Shown here: in pieces, positions 17,885 to 27,025 of the stretch
How positions within the stretch are numbered: position 1 is the first letter of the stretch
Layout of the letters: each line of letters opens with the position of its first letter
Assembly: GCA_031272715.1 (NCBI GenBank)
Contig: JAISTH010000028.1
Location: forward strand, 1-64,000
Origin: Desulfovibrio sp.
GTDB taxonomy: Bacteria; Desulfobacterota; Desulfovibrionia; Desulfovibrionales; Desulfovibrionaceae
Direction of reading: 5' to 3'
Length of the DNA: 64,000 nt
The notes under the pieces: model-generated
Told to the model about the DNA's origin: nothing
Seen by the model: only the letters and a program-made list of their open reading frames with translations
Database searches by the model: none
Made by a program: the position numbers and the translations under genes

Positions 17885-18523
17885 ATGTCACAAGTCGCAC
17901 AAGACATCCCCAAGGTCACGCCCTCCCCTCCAGTCCAGGTTCCCCCACGCCGCAAGAAGGCAACGAAGCACGGTGTCCCTTCTGGGACGGCCACAGCCTT
18001 GTCTCGTGAGGTGCCGAAGGAGGCACCCGCCTGCCAAGTCGAGAGAGGGAAGGGGGAAGGGTCCCTGCTGACCGCCAGCAAGACGGCCGACCTCCTCGAA
18101 CTGACGGCCGAGCAGGTCGATCGTCTGCTGGATGAGGGACGGATCCCGTTCAGCATGGTTGATGGCCATCGCATGGTTGAGTTCAATGATATGGTTAAGT
18201 TTAGGTTCGCAAGAGCCCGGGAGAGGGATGCCGCAACGGACGAGGCCTTCAGGAACGGTGCGGTGACCGTCGAGCAGGCAGCGAGAATACTGGGTACGAC
18301 TGTTGAGATTCTTCTCCGAAGGATCGAAATGGGCGATGTTCCAGTGCATGAGGACATCGATGGGAAGCGTGTGCTCCACTCCGAGGAAGTTCTGGCATTC
18401 AAGGAGACGCTGAAAAGAGAGGGCCGTGCCGCCATGGCTGAGATCATCCGCATGACCGGGGAGACTGGCGCCTACGAACTCCAGACGCCAGAACTCCTGA
18501 AGGAATACTTCGAGTCGCTCTGA
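17885..18523 (+). CDS. HTH (excisionase-like) antitoxin of a PIN-domain toxin-antitoxin pair
   Basis: A 212-residue protein. A MerR/excisionase-type helix-turn-helix (LLTASKTADLLELTAEQVDRLLDEGRIPFSMVDGHRMVEFND) lies near residues 58-100, with a second, weaker HTH-like segment (VTVEQAARILGTTVEILLRRIEMGDVPVHEDIDGKRVLHSEEV) near 125-170. The C-terminus (MTGETGAYE...EYFESL) resembles toxin-binding tails of large antitoxins paired with VapC50-like PIN proteins. The stop overlaps the start of the PIN gene (TGATG), a typical antitoxin-toxin arrangement. It probably represses its own promoter. Start 17885 was chosen from promoter position and similarity to antitoxin N-termini. Confidence 0.7.
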   Translation: MSQVAQDIPKVTPSPPVQVPPRRKKATKHGVPSGTATALSREVPKEAPACQVERGKGEGSLLTASKTADLLELTAEQVDRLLDEGRIPFSMVDGHRMVEFNDMVKFRFARARERDAATDEAFRNGAVTVEQAARILGTTVEILLRRIEMGDVPVHEDIDGKRVLHSEEVLAFKETLKREGRAAMAEIIRMTGETGAYELQTPELLKEYFESL

Positions 18524-19138
18524 TGTCCATCCTGAAATTATCCTCCTTTACATCACCCCCCAAGGCTGTCCTTGACACGAACACACTGTTTCAGCTGGCG
18601 CTTCGAGACATTCTGCTGGATCTTGCATTTATGAAATTCTTTACGCCCTATTGGAGTCAGGGCATCTTCGACGAGTTGGTGAACACTCTCAGCAGGTGGC
18701 GGAAATCGAAACGAAGGGGTGTCTACCAAATAATTAGCCACGATGAGGCAGTTGCACTATGTGAGGATCTGGACAGGCGTTTTCCAGTCGCTATGGTATA
18801 TGGTTACGAGCCATACATCCAACAGACGCACAACGAGATGGATGATCGACATGTCGTTGCAGTGGCTATCAAATGCGAAGCCCCGATTATCGTAACCACG
18901 AATATCAAAGATTTTGTGGGTATCCCTGAGGATATCACGGTGATGTTGCCCGATGACTTCCTCTGCGCCCTGTTTCGACTGTAATCCTGAGGATTTCCTG
19001 ACGGTTCTCCTCAATCAGGTTGGAGCAAAGCACAAGCCCAACACCCTTGAGGAACTGCTGGCCCGACTCAGTCTTGGCAAGACGGCGAATCTGCCGAAGA
19101 AAGTCAGGGAGTTCCTTGCGAATAGCTCTTGCCCCTGA
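18523..19138 (+). pseudogene. PIN-domain toxin (VapC-like), frameshifted near the C-terminus
   Basis: The first ORF (18523-18984, 153 residues) is a PIN-domain ribonuclease: AVLDTNTL near residue 15, the acidic IFDELVN, NEMDDRHVVAVA and IIVTTNIKDF supply the expected acidic residues. It ends at DDFLCALFRL. A one-base shift at about 18970-18980 opens a second frame, DCNPEDFLTVLLNQVGAKHK...LEELLARL...PKKVREFL, to 19138, which matches the helical C-terminal tail usual in VapC50-like toxins. The intact ancestor would be about 200 residues. Either the toxin is disabled or trimmed, or there is a sequencing error; the catalytic core is intact. Confidence 0.75.
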
Positions 19139-19295
19139 GCTATTTGCGGCATCATCTCTTTACTCGACCTCTCCCAATCCTGTAGGTTGGTTCCGACGCT
19201 TTGGCATGCCTAATGCCATGTCGTCTACCAGTACACTCCAGACGATGGCAATTCAGAATTTATACTTTCTTCAAATCCGGCGCAAGCGACATGAG

Positions 19296-19327
19296 ACGCC
19301 GCCCCGACCGTGCGATCGGGGCGGCGT
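19296..19327 (-). terminator. Terminator hairpin downstream of rpsI
   Basis: acgccgccccga (19296-19307) and tcggggcggcgt (19316-19327) form a perfect 12-bp stem with an 8-base loop, 71 bases past the rpsI stop. The stem could act for transcription from either side. Confidence 0.7.
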
Positions 19328-19398
19328 TTGCTATGCTCTGGCCATGAGGCGGCGCGGATTCCGGGATCCCGGAACCGATGCGCCCGCGACTTGGCGGA

Positions 19399-19791
19399 TC
19401 AGCGCTTGGAGTACTGGAAGCGGGCGCGGGCGGCGCGCAGGCCGTACTTCTTCCGCTCCTTCTTCCGGGCGTCCCGGGTCAGCAGACCGGCCTTCTTGAG
19501 GATGGGGCGCAGTTCCGGGTCGTGGATGAGCAGGGCGCGGGAGATGCCGTGACGGACGGCCTCGGCCTGACCGGTGACGCCGCCGCCGGTGACGTTGACC
19601 TTCACGTCCAGCTTGTCCGCCAGCTTGGTCAGCACCAGCGGTTGCCGGATGATCATCTGGAGGGTCTTGCGGGGGAAGTACTCGGAGTAGGCGCGCCCGT
19701 TGACGGTGATGCCGCCGGTGCCCTCGTAGATGCGCGTGCGGGCCGTGGCCGTCTTGCGCCGTCCGGTGCCGTATTCGAAGGTGTCGCTCAT
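19399..19791 (-). CDS. rpsI: 30S ribosomal protein S9
   Basis: A 130-residue S9. The start [17 protein letters not shown], the central [22 protein letters not shown] and the basic C-terminus [17 protein letters not shown] that reaches the P-site tRNA are all present. It sits 10 bases after rplM in the standard L13-S9 operon. Confidence 0.98.
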   Translation of the reverse strand: MSDTFEYGTGRRKTATARTRIYEGTGGITVNGRAYSEYFPRKTLQMIIRQPLVLTKLADKLDVKVNVTGGGVTGQAEAVRHGISRALLIHDPELRPILKKAGLLTRDARKKERKKYGLRAARARFQYSKR

Positions 19792-19801
19792 TGCGTGGCT
19801 C

Positions 19802-20236
19802 CTATTTGGGCAAGGTCAGTGGCTGGGGGTGCTGGGCCGCATGGGGGTGCTCGCCGCCGGCGTAGATCTTGAGCTTCTTCAGGATGGCGCGGCCGAGGCG
19901 GTTCTTCGGGAGCATGCCCTTCACGGCGTGCATGAGCACCTGTTCCGGGCGGGTCGCCATCATCTGTCCCAGCGTGGTGGTCTTGAGGCCGCCGACCCAC
20001 CCGGAATGCCGATGGTATTCCTTGGTGGCGAGCTTGGTGCCCGTGACCTTGAGCCTGCTGCAGTTGACGACGACGATGAAGTCGCCGTTGTCCATGTGGG
20101 GGGCGAACTCGGGCTTGTGCTTGCCGCGGAGCCTATGGGCTATCTGGCTGGCCAGGCGTCCGAGCACCTGGTCCGTCGCATCCACCAGGAACCACTCCCG
20201 GTTGATGTCTTTCGGCGTGGGACTGAAGGTCTTCAT
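19802..20236 (-). CDS. rplM: 50S ribosomal protein L13
   Basis: A 144-residue L13. It begins [20 protein letters not shown], with [18 protein letters not shown] and the signature [26 protein letters not shown] trimmed the track ORF to the ATG at 20236; the 53 upstream residues have no L13 homology. L13 is an early-assembly protein of the large subunit. It is the first gene of the rplM-rpsI operon; tsaD lies 292 bases upstream on the same strand. Confidence 0.97.
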   Translation of the reverse strand: MKTFSPTPKDINREWFLVDATDQVLGRLASQIAHRLRGKHKPEFAPHMDNGDFIVVVNCSRLKVTGTKLATKEYHRHSGWVGGLKTTTLGQMMATRPEQVLMHAVKGMLPKNRLGRAILKKLKIYAGGEHPHAAQHPQPLTLPK

Positions 20237-20528
20237 GGTGAACCCGTCTGGGATGGAGTCGCCATCCCGTGATGTATCCGCAGTTCGGGCGATATTGCCA
20301 AATGTGTGCGCGCCGTGCATCGGGAGGGCCGGAACCGCCGCCGCCACCGCATTCCGCAAGGGTTGTCGGTGTGGAGGCCGCCGCTTCGGGGGCACGAGCG
20401 CAAACGGATGTATTTACACGAGACCGGCTGACGTGTCAACCGGGAAATTTCTTCGGCGACGATTTTTTTTGCAGGCTCCGCCATCGGCCTGAAACGCCAG
20501 TCGCAGGGGCGCTCCCGCCGTGCGGACG

Positions 20529-21656
20529 TCACGTGGCGGTTTCCGGGGCCGGGTCGGCTGCGGGGCCGGGAGCGTCTGCCGGGAACGGGTCGCCTACACT
20601 CGCGTTGGCCTGAAGCGGAGCCTGGCGCATGTCCTCGGGGATGCGCCTGCCCCGAGGGATGGCCTCCATGTCCGGATCGTGGAAGAAGCCCTCCCTGCCA
20701 AGCAACCACCCCGCATAGGCGATCATGGCGCCGTTGTCCGTGCACAGAGGGGGACTCGGCACGAGGAGGCGCACCTTGGGGGAGAGTTCTGCCATGCGTT
20801 GCCGCAGGAGGGAGTTTGCGGCGACCCCGCCGGCGAGGATGACGGTGGAGATGTCCGGATGCCTGGCCAGGGCCCTTGCGACTTTCGCGCAGAGGGTGTC
20901 CACGACGGCGAGGTTGAAGGAGGCGCAGCAGTTCCTGAGGGCTTCCGGGGCGTTGTCCAGAGTCGCGGGTCTCGGCCAGTCGGCGCCATGCTCCTGTATG
21001 TGGGATGCCACGGCGGTCTTCAGACCGCTGAAGCTGAAATCCAAGGTGTCGTTGTCGAGGTAGGGGCGAGGAAAGCATGTCGGATCCGGGACTCCGTTCC
21101 TCGCCAGGGCGTCCAGGTGGGCGCCGCCGGGGTAGGGGAGGCCCAGGAGCTTCGCCACCTTGTCGAAGGCCTCCCCGGCGGCGTCGTCAAGCGTCCTGCC
21201 GAGGACCTGCATCGTCCAGGGAGTCTCCATGCGGTAGATGTGGGTGTGTCCGCCCGATGCCAGCAGTCCCAGGGCGGGGAAGTCCAGGCGGTGCTCGAGT
21301 CCCGTGGCCAGCAGGTGTCCATGGAGGTGGTCGACGCCCAACATCGGGATGCCCGTTCCGATGGAGATGGCCTTGGCGAAGGCCACGCCCACGAGCAGGC
21401 TTCCGAGGAGCCCAGGCCCTCTGGCGACGGCGACGATGTCGATGTCGGCCGGGACCAGGCCAAGGCGTGCGAGCAGTTGGTCCAGGAGGGGCCCCAGGAG
21501 GCGCAGGTGTTCCCTGGAGGCGAGTTCCGGCACGACGCCGCCGAAGATGTCGTGGAGGTCCGCCTGGGACGCCATGACGTCTCCGAGGAGCCTGCCGTCC
21601 TCCACGACGGCCAGGGCGGTCTCGTCGCAGGATGTTTCGATGCCGAGGCAGCGCAT
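20529..21656 (-). CDS. tsaD: tRNA threonylcarbamoyladenosine transferase TsaD
   Basis: A 375-residue Kae1/Qri7/TsaD protein that transfers threonylcarbamoyl from TC-AMP to A37 of ANN-decoding tRNAs, working with TsaB and TsaE. Visible motifs: [15 protein letters not shown] at the N-terminus, [12 protein letters not shown], the metal-binding HLHGH, the ATP-site GGTHTHIY-like [11 protein letters not shown], and [16 protein letters not shown] near residue 270. The ORF track begins at a TTG one codon upstream; the ATG at 21656 matches family starts better. The end is divergent ([14 protein letters not shown]). Minus strand, upstream of the ribosomal operon. Confidence 0.95.
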   Translation of the reverse strand: MRCLGIETSCDETALAVVEDGRLLGDVMASQADLHDIFGGVVPELASREHLRLLGPLLDQLLARLGLVPADIDIVAVARGPGLLGSLLVGVAFAKAISIGTGIPMLGVDHLHGHLLATGLEHRLDFPALGLLASGGHTHIYRMETPWTMQVLGRTLDDAAGEAFDKVAKLLGLPYPGGAHLDALARNGVPDPTCFPRPYLDNDTLDFSFSGLKTAVASHIQEHGADWPRPATLDNAPEALRNCCASFNLAVVDTLCAKVARALARHPDISTVILAGGVAANSLLRQRMAELSPKVRLLVPSPPLCTDNGAMIAYAGWLLGREGFFHDPDMEAIPRGRRIPEDMRQAPLQANASVGDPFPADAPGPAADPAPETAT

Positions 21657-21765
21657 CAATGGCCATCGGCGGTTGACGTTACGGCGGATGTGGCAGTATG
21701 GCGACTCATCAAAAATCCTGCTTGTGCAGATGAAAAACTGTTGAGAGCATTTCGCTATGCCATTT

Positions 21766-22231
21766 TTATGGCAATGGTTTTTGTGCGAGTGTATTTTTTA
21801 TCTTGTCGTGGAGTTCCGGCAAGATGTATGCTGAAGATTCTTCAGAATCGCGAAAAGGCACAACGACACATGCGTGCTCTTCAGGGATTCCGAGTTCCTT
21901 TATTGTTGCGTGGCCAATTTCCGACATATGCGCCTTTCCGGATGTCTTGCATCCAATTGCAAATAATTTGTGATTTTGCTTGAGAGTAAAATTTATTTCA
22001 TTGTTGTTTTTGTCAGGATAAAAAAGATGCTGCCGTAAGCTGGATTTTTCAAGGTCGTCCTCTTTTTCGAGATCAAGATAGAGGGAACCTTGCAACATAT
22101 CGCATATGTTTTTTGCCAGGTACGATTTGCCGCAATGCCGTGGCCCGATGGTGGCTGTGAGAGGGTTGTTTTCGACGGGATTTCAGGATACTGGCTTCAA
22201 TAAGCCTCGGTATGGCAGCCTCCAGATTCAT
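21766..22231 (-). pseudogene. Decayed AAA/DUF4143-type ATPase (frameshift plus internal deletion)
   Basis: Two frames together make the start and end of an ATPase related in type to the protein at 15772. The first, from 22231, reads MNLEAAIPRLIEASIL, the usual N-terminus. After a frameshift near 22180, the second reads NPLTATIGPRHCGKSYLAKNI (P-loop), then LYLDLEKEDDLEK. It then jumps directly to HLFYPDKNNNEINFTLKQNHKLFAIGCK, which is the nuclease-like C-terminal region, so some 250 central residues are missing. The remnant is AT-rich. It cannot encode a functional ATPase. Confidence 0.8.
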
Positions 22232-22274
22232 GCTTATACATTGCAATTGTGCTGCATGTACGGGTGTTGCAACA

Positions 22275-22967
22275 TCACTTGTTCCCAAAGTTCGCAATGC
22301 AAAATGCCGTTATCGGAACAATGTATTTTCTCCCGAAGCTGTCGATTAGCAATGTCCCGCCAGCCTCGACTTCGATATCACTTATCTCTGCATCTTCAAA
22401 GCAATGTCTTGTGTCTGGATCCAAATCCACGGTCCAGTCCACGCTTGGATAAGGATCACTCCCGTCAGCCAAATCCTTATGCGCCATCCAGTCTGTGACT
22501 TCCAACCTAAAGACTCGTGAGCCATCATAAGATTTGTAGAATTTTGGTTTGGCCTTGATTTTTATATCTTGTACATCGTCACGAGAAATTACTGCATCGG
22601 CCTGTATGGCGCCTCGGGATGCTTTATCTAAATAGCTGGCGCGGTCGTATGTCACCTGAGTCAAGAATTTTACATATTCTGGCGTCCCTTTGCCAAAAAG
22701 CCTGTATGCATCGCGTGCTCTGTGTTTCAGCCACTGGAGTTGTGAAGCCTTTAAGTCTTTCTTGTCTTCAGGATCCGTCTGCGCCATGACCTGCTTGTAG
22801 ACATTGTTCAGTTCCTGTTCCGCTTCCCGGAAATCCTTGTTCTGCAACAGGACCTTGTATTCTTCATCCGTGATTTTTTCTGAGTCGGCGGCTGTGCTGA
22901 CAGCAGGCAGCATCATAATGCACATGATGCAAAGAACAAGGCTTGTCAGGACGATGTATCTTTTCAT
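22275..22967 (-). CDS. Periplasmic protein with an LprI-like (DUF1311) domain
   Basis: A 230-residue protein with a clear signal peptide (LVLCIMCIMMLPAVSTAA, cleavage near residue 27). Residues about 45-105 (DFREAEQELNNVYKQVMAQ...LKASQLQWLKHRARDAYRLFG) match the pattern of the LprI/DUF1311 domain, named after a lysozyme inhibitor of Mycobacterium. The C-terminal half (about 120-230) is a beta-rich region I do not recognise. AAGGTG precedes the ATG. A role in the periplasm is likely; lysozyme inhibition is only suggested by the family name. A second protein with this type of domain is at 33548. Confidence 0.75.
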   Translation of the reverse strand: MKRYIVLTSLVLCIMCIMMLPAVSTAADSEKITDEEYKVLLQNKDFREAEQELNNVYKQVMAQTDPEDKKDLKASQLQWLKHRARDAYRLFGKGTPEYVKFLTQVTYDRASYLDKASRGAIQADAVISRDDVQDIKIKAKPKFYKSYDGSRVFRLEVTDWMAHKDLADGSDPYPSVDWTVDLDPDTRHCFEDAEISDIEVEAGGTLLIDSFGRKYIVPITAFCIANFGNK

Positions 22968-23067
22968 GAACTCACCTTAATTGTTTTGTTGGGTGATTCC
23001 CATTGATGCCAAAGCATTATGCAAAGCGAGCAAAAGCTTCCTATTGTCACATGTCACAGCAGACGCA

Positions 23068-24054
23068 TCATGTCCGCATGGACTCCGCCACATCCCCGAG
23101 ACGCATCTTGGCGTTCAGAAGATAGGAGCGGATGAGCGTGCCGTTGTTGAAGGGATAGGATGCCATCCATAGTGGATCGTAGGTGCATATCTTGTTCAGG
23201 TTCTCGAGGATCATGTTGAAGTTGACCTCGTTGTATTTCTCCTTGACGGGATAGAGCGTGTAGAGCACGGCGAGGAAGTCCCTGACCACGAGGGCGATCC
23301 CCTGGGCCTCGTAGATCTTGTTGTCCACCGTGTACCACGGGAGCTTGTCGGCGTCCTCGAGGATGCCGATGGCGTAGCCGAGGAGCTTGTCGGACATCAC
23401 GAGCTGGAAGGACGTGTAGATGTCGTTCGTCTTGCAGTTGTAGACGGCCTTCCCTTCCGCGAGCCGCTTCTTGTAGGACTCGATCCGCTTCAGCCCCCTC
23501 TCGTAGTAGTACTCGCTGGTGTCGGTGAAGGGCCGGAACCCCCAGCGTTCCGGGGAGAAGACGAAGTCGGTCTGGCGCGCCTGGAAGAGGTCGGTGTCCT
23601 CCTTGTCGTTCTGGCCGAGCCTTGCCACCACCATGGAGTAGTTCTCGACGAGTATCTTCGTGGCGTTGTAGACGCCGAACTGCCGGTAGGCGCGGTTGTC
23701 GAGGAGGTACTTGTTGAAGAGGATGTCGTTGGCGCTCCAGCCGAAGGTGGAGCCGAGTTCGTAGCGCATCTGGTTGACGATGGCGTCGATGACGGCGACC
23801 CCCTTCTCGTAGTCGGAGGCCTTTTCGCCGTAGGTGGTCTCGTAGAAATACGGGAAGTTCGTCCGGTCGATTTTGGAGTACAGGCCTTCCACGCCCCACA
23901 TGCAGAGGATCACGAGGACGACGGAGATGGCGGATGTGGCGAGGCTCCGGACCAGGTTGGCGAACATGTTCCCTCCGGACTCTGACGCCCGCCACAGGGC
24001 GCCGACGAAGGGGATGTCGGGGAGGTTCGGCATTGGGAGTTTCGGCAGTTGCAT
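23068..24054 (-). CDS. DUF2333 family membrane-anchored protein
   Basis: A 328-residue protein with one N-terminal membrane segment (ATSAISVVLVILCMWGVEGLY, about residues 39-59) and a large, probably periplasmic domain. The pattern DAIVNQMRYELGSTFGWSANDILFNKYLLDNRAYRQFGVYNAT is characteristic of DUF2333, a family found mainly in delta- and gamma-proteobacteria with no assigned role. Another block, ALVVRDFLAVLYTLYPV, is also typical. AAGAGG precedes the ATG. It is the last gene of the minus-strand run pcm-mrp-pgsA-ftsB-TPR-lipoprotein-fbp-DUF2333, though 449 bases separate it from fbp. Confidence 0.85.
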   Translation of the reverse strand: MQLPKLPMPNLPDIPFVGALWRASESGGNMFANLVRSLATSAISVVLVILCMWGVEGLYSKIDRTNFPYFYETTYGEKASDYEKGVAVIDAIVNQMRYELGSTFGWSANDILFNKYLLDNRAYRQFGVYNATKILVENYSMVVARLGQNDKEDTDLFQARQTDFVFSPERWGFRPFTDTSEYYYERGLKRIESYKKRLAEGKAVYNCKTNDIYTSFQLVMSDKLLGYAIGILEDADKLPWYTVDNKIYEAQGIALVVRDFLAVLYTLYPVKEKYNEVNFNMILENLNKICTYDPLWMASYPFNNGTLIRSYLLNAKMRLGDVAESMRT

Positions 24055-24503
24055 ATGTGCCTCTTGGTGCTGGCGCGATGGGAGGGCGTTGCCGGCCCGT
24101 CGGGGGCATGGGCCGACGTCCTCTTGCGGCCTGCGGTTTGGCGTCTCGTTGCAGTGGTCTCACGTCCCGGTGGGGCGGGGCGTCTGCGGAAGAGCGGGGT
24201 GGTGCGTTGCCGTTTCGGAGGTGGGGACCTGACGGGGCGCAAACGAGGAACGTGCCTGGCCGTGCCGGCGCGATTCACGGAGCGGGGTCACGGGGTGCCG
24301 GCGTCCACGGGGACGGGGTCGTTCCGGCCTGGCTTGCGCAGGGTGTCCGGGGACTGCCACTGCGACCGACGGACCTCTCTTCCCGCCCCTTGCGGGAATT
24401 CCCCTGCGACCCGCACGGGGACGCAGGAGGAGGCCGTCCCGGTCGCGGCGACCGGCACGCCTTCCCTTGGCCTTGCCCGCGGTCCCGACCTCCGGACGTC
24501 CGC
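24055..24503. other. Intergenic region between fbp and the DUF2333 gene
   Basis: GC-rich, no gene supported on either strand. The long ORFs through it are frame shadows running out of fbp. A promoter for the DUF2333 gene may be here; none is obvious. Confidence 0.5.
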
Positions 24504-25511
24504 CTACGCCCCGCCCTCCTCGGCGTAGATCCGCTCCACCGTCTCCACGTCCTCCTTGGAGCCGATGAAAAGCGGCGTGCGCGCATGCAGATGGCCCGGG
24601 GTGCGGTCGAGGATCCGCCCGCGGCCGTCGCTGGCCTTGCCTCCCGCCTGTTCCGCGAGGTACGACAGGGGGAATGCCTCGCACATCATCCGCAGCTTGC
24701 CCTCCGGCTTCTTCGTGTCCGCGGGGTACATGTAGATGCCCCCGTAGATGAGCGTCCTGTGGAAGTCCGCCACGAGGGATCCCACGTATCGCGCGGAGTA
24801 GGACTTGCCGTCCGAGGCCTTCCCGGTGCGGAACCAGTCCACGGCCTTGCGGGTCGCCGGCGACCAGTTCCTCCAGTTGCCGTCGTTGACGGAATACGTG
24901 TGCCCCACGACGGGCAGATGCATGTCCGGGTGGGAGAGGAGGAACTCTCCCACTCCCGGGTCGAGGGTGAAGCCGTGGACGCCGTTGCCGGTGCTGAACA
25001 CCAGCATGGTGGACGGGCCGTAGAGGATGTATCCCGCCCCCACCTGCCTCGAGCCCTTCTGCAGCACGTCCTCGGTCTCCACCTCGCCCTTCCGGCCATC
25101 GGGGCGGCGCATGATGGAGAAGATGGTCCCCACGTCGATGTTGACGTCGATGTTGGTGGAACCGTCCAGGGGGTCGAAGATGAGGATGTAGTCCCCGATG
25201 GGGAACTCGGGGCGCACGCGGATGATGTCCGCCTCCTCCTCGCTGCCCATGGCGCAGAGGGCGCCGCACCGTTCCATCCGGTACTTCATGATGCGGTTGG
25301 CGATCTCGTCCAGTTTCTGGACGTTCTCCCCCTGCACGTTCACCTCTCCCGTCCCGCCGAGGACGTCCATGAGTCCGGCCTTGCCCGTGTGCCTGGCGAT
25401 GGTCTTCCCGGAGAGGATCAGGTCGTAGAGCAGTCCGGTGAACTGCCCCGTGGCGTGGGGCGAGAGCTTCTGGTGGAGCAGGAGGTGTTCGGTGACCGTG
25501 ATGTCCGCCAT
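24504..25511 (-). CDS. fbp: Fructose-1,6-bisphosphatase class 1
   Basis: A 335-residue FBPase that removes the 1-phosphate of fructose 1,6-bisphosphate in gluconeogenesis. The metal-binding signature [13 protein letters not shown] lies near residue 115; [42 protein letters not shown] and [17 protein letters not shown] are further class-1 blocks. AAGGAG precedes the ATG. The cytosolic enzyme is of normal length. It is followed by the DUF2333 gene and preceded by a lipoprotein gene on the same strand. Confidence 0.96.
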   Translation of the reverse strand: MADITVTEHLLLHQKLSPHATGQFTGLLYDLILSGKTIARHTGKAGLMDVLGGTGEVNVQGENVQKLDEIANRIMKYRMERCGALCAMGSEEEADIIRVRPEFPIGDYILIFDPLDGSTNIDVNIDVGTIFSIMRRPDGRKGEVETEDVLQKGSRQVGAGYILYGPSTMLVFSTGNGVHGFTLDPGVGEFLLSHPDMHLPVVGHTYSVNDGNWRNWSPATRKAVDWFRTGKASDGKSYSARYVGSLVADFHRTLIYGGIYMYPADTKKPEGKLRMMCEAFPLSYLAEQAGGKASDGRGRILDRTPGHLHARTPLFIGSKEDVETVERIYAEEGGA

Positions 25512-25552
25512 GGGTGTCTCCTTGTGCTTGTCGTCGGATCGTCGGGCGCCGG

Positions 25553-27010
25553 CTATTGGTTCCCGGAGTCCTCGGACTGGCCTTTCTGTGCAGGCTTCTC
25601 GCCTCCCTGGAAGTCCTTGGAGAGGGACGGCGCATCAGACGGGCCGAAGGGGCTGGGCCGTCCGCTGGGCAGCAGCGTCGGCTGCTTCGGCGTTTCCTTC
25701 GGCTTCTCGGACTGCTCGGCCGGCTGCTCCTGCGTCCTCTTGGGGGACTCTTGCCGCGGGGGCTCCTGCTGGCCGTCGGCGGGTCCGAAGGGACTGGGCC
25801 GCTGCAGGGGCGGAGGCGGAGGCAGGCGTTCCGGAGCCGTGGACGGCATCTCCGTCCGTGGCGCGGGCCGGCGTCGCTGGGACTCCTGCGGGGTCTCCGG
25901 CGGGGCCTCGGGCAGGGGTTCCGGTGCGCCCTCGCCAAGTTCCCGTTCCTCCATTTTCCGCCTTGCCGGCGCCTGTTTCCGGAGGAGCATGCTGTCCCGG
26001 CTGCCCGGCTCGATCTCCCTGGTGCTGCGTCCGGAGGGCTGCACGGCGGGCGGGACGGGCCTTCCGGCCTGTCTCGCGGGCGGTTCCGCGGGCATGACGA
26101 CCGGGGCGGGGGGCTCCGGCGCCGGCGGGGCCATGGCGTCTTCCCTGGGCTTGCGTTCCGGCATGGGCGGCGGCGGGAGCTTCTCCCGTTCGGGGAAGAA
26201 CTGCAGTCCCTGGTTGACGTCGCCGTTGCCGTTGGGGAACTCCCCGGACGCCGGCACGGCGAAGATCAGGGGCAGGTTCGCCAGGTAGCGCACGATGTAA
26301 TAGAAGGTGCCGGTGGCGTTGGTGCAGGTGCCCTGGGAGCTCTGGATCACGGTCTCCCCCCAGTCCACCTGGGAGAGGGGAGTCGATGCGTAGTCGTACT
26401 TGCCGGGCCAGAGCAGGGCGAAGGGCGTCAGGACCACGATGTTCTCGGCGCCGCTGGAATAGGTCATGAGGGTGCGCATGTCGAAGTTGGCGGCCACCAG
26501 TCCCAGGAAGTCCGTGGAGTCGTAGATGGGCGTCGCGACGATGACCTCCGGGCCCGCCGGGGTCTGCTGCACGTCGCCCCTGAGGGCGCGGCTGTTCTGG
26601 CGCTTGTCTTCGTAGAGCAGGTAGTTGTAGTCCAGCTTTTTCAGGGGGACGGCGGGTTCGGTGCCGAGGATCGTGCCGTCGTACTTGACGCCGGCGAAGC
26701 CCTCGAGCCAGGGGAAGGTGGTGAGCAGGCTCGAGATCCAGGCCCTGGTGGGGGGCTTGTCCGCGTTCTGCATGATCCGCTCGAACTTCGTCAGTTCCAT
26801 GTCGACGCCCAGCATGCTGGAGGAGAGGGCGGTGGCCAGGGGCCCCAGATTGGGCTTGTCGCCGTAGTCCACCGAGGCCGGCGGGCTCACGTAGGAGTTC
26901 CAGAAGCTCTTGGTGGACTTCCAGATGTTCTTCGTGGGCTGGTAGGAACTGCATCCCGCCGAGAGGAACAGCAGGGCCGCGATGAGCAGATGTATGACGG
27001 GTGATTTCAA
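25553..27010 (-). CDS. Lipoprotein with a proline-rich C-terminal half
   Basis: A 485-residue protein starting at TTG (GGAG six bases upstream; no ATG is available in the right place). A lipoprotein signal [13 protein letters not shown] gives a lipobox at LSAGC. Residues about 30-270 form a globular domain containing [28 protein letters not shown], which resembles the sensor-domain pattern of Cache-like folds; this is a loose impression. Residues about 280-485 are Pro/Glu/Gln/Arg-rich and probably disordered, perhaps to cross the cell wall. It overlaps no neighbour and lies 15 bases after the TPR gene, so the two are likely co-transcribed. Function unknown. Confidence 0.75.
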   Translation of the reverse strand: MKSPVIHLLIAALLFLSAGCSSYQPTKNIWKSTKSFWNSYVSPPASVDYGDKPNLGPLATALSSSMLGVDMELTKFERIMQNADKPPTRAWISSLLTTFPWLEGFAGVKYDGTILGTEPAVPLKKLDYNYLLYEDKRQNSRALRGDVQQTPAGPEVIVATPIYDSTDFLGLVAANFDMRTLMTYSSGAENIVVLTPFALLWPGKYDYASTPLSQVDWGETVIQSSQGTCTNATGTFYYIVRYLANLPLIFAVPASGEFPNGNGDVNQGLQFFPEREKLPPPPMPERKPREDAMAPPAPEPPAPVVMPAEPPARQAGRPVPPAVQPSGRSTREIEPGSRDSMLLRKQAPARRKMEERELGEGAPEPLPEAPPETPQESQRRRPAPRTEMPSTAPERLPPPPPLQRPSPFGPADGQQEPPRQESPKRTQEQPAEQSEKPKETPKQPTLLPSGRPSPFGPSDAPSLSKDFQGGEKPAQKGQSEDSGNQ

Positions 27011-27025
27011 TGTCGTCTCCGGATG

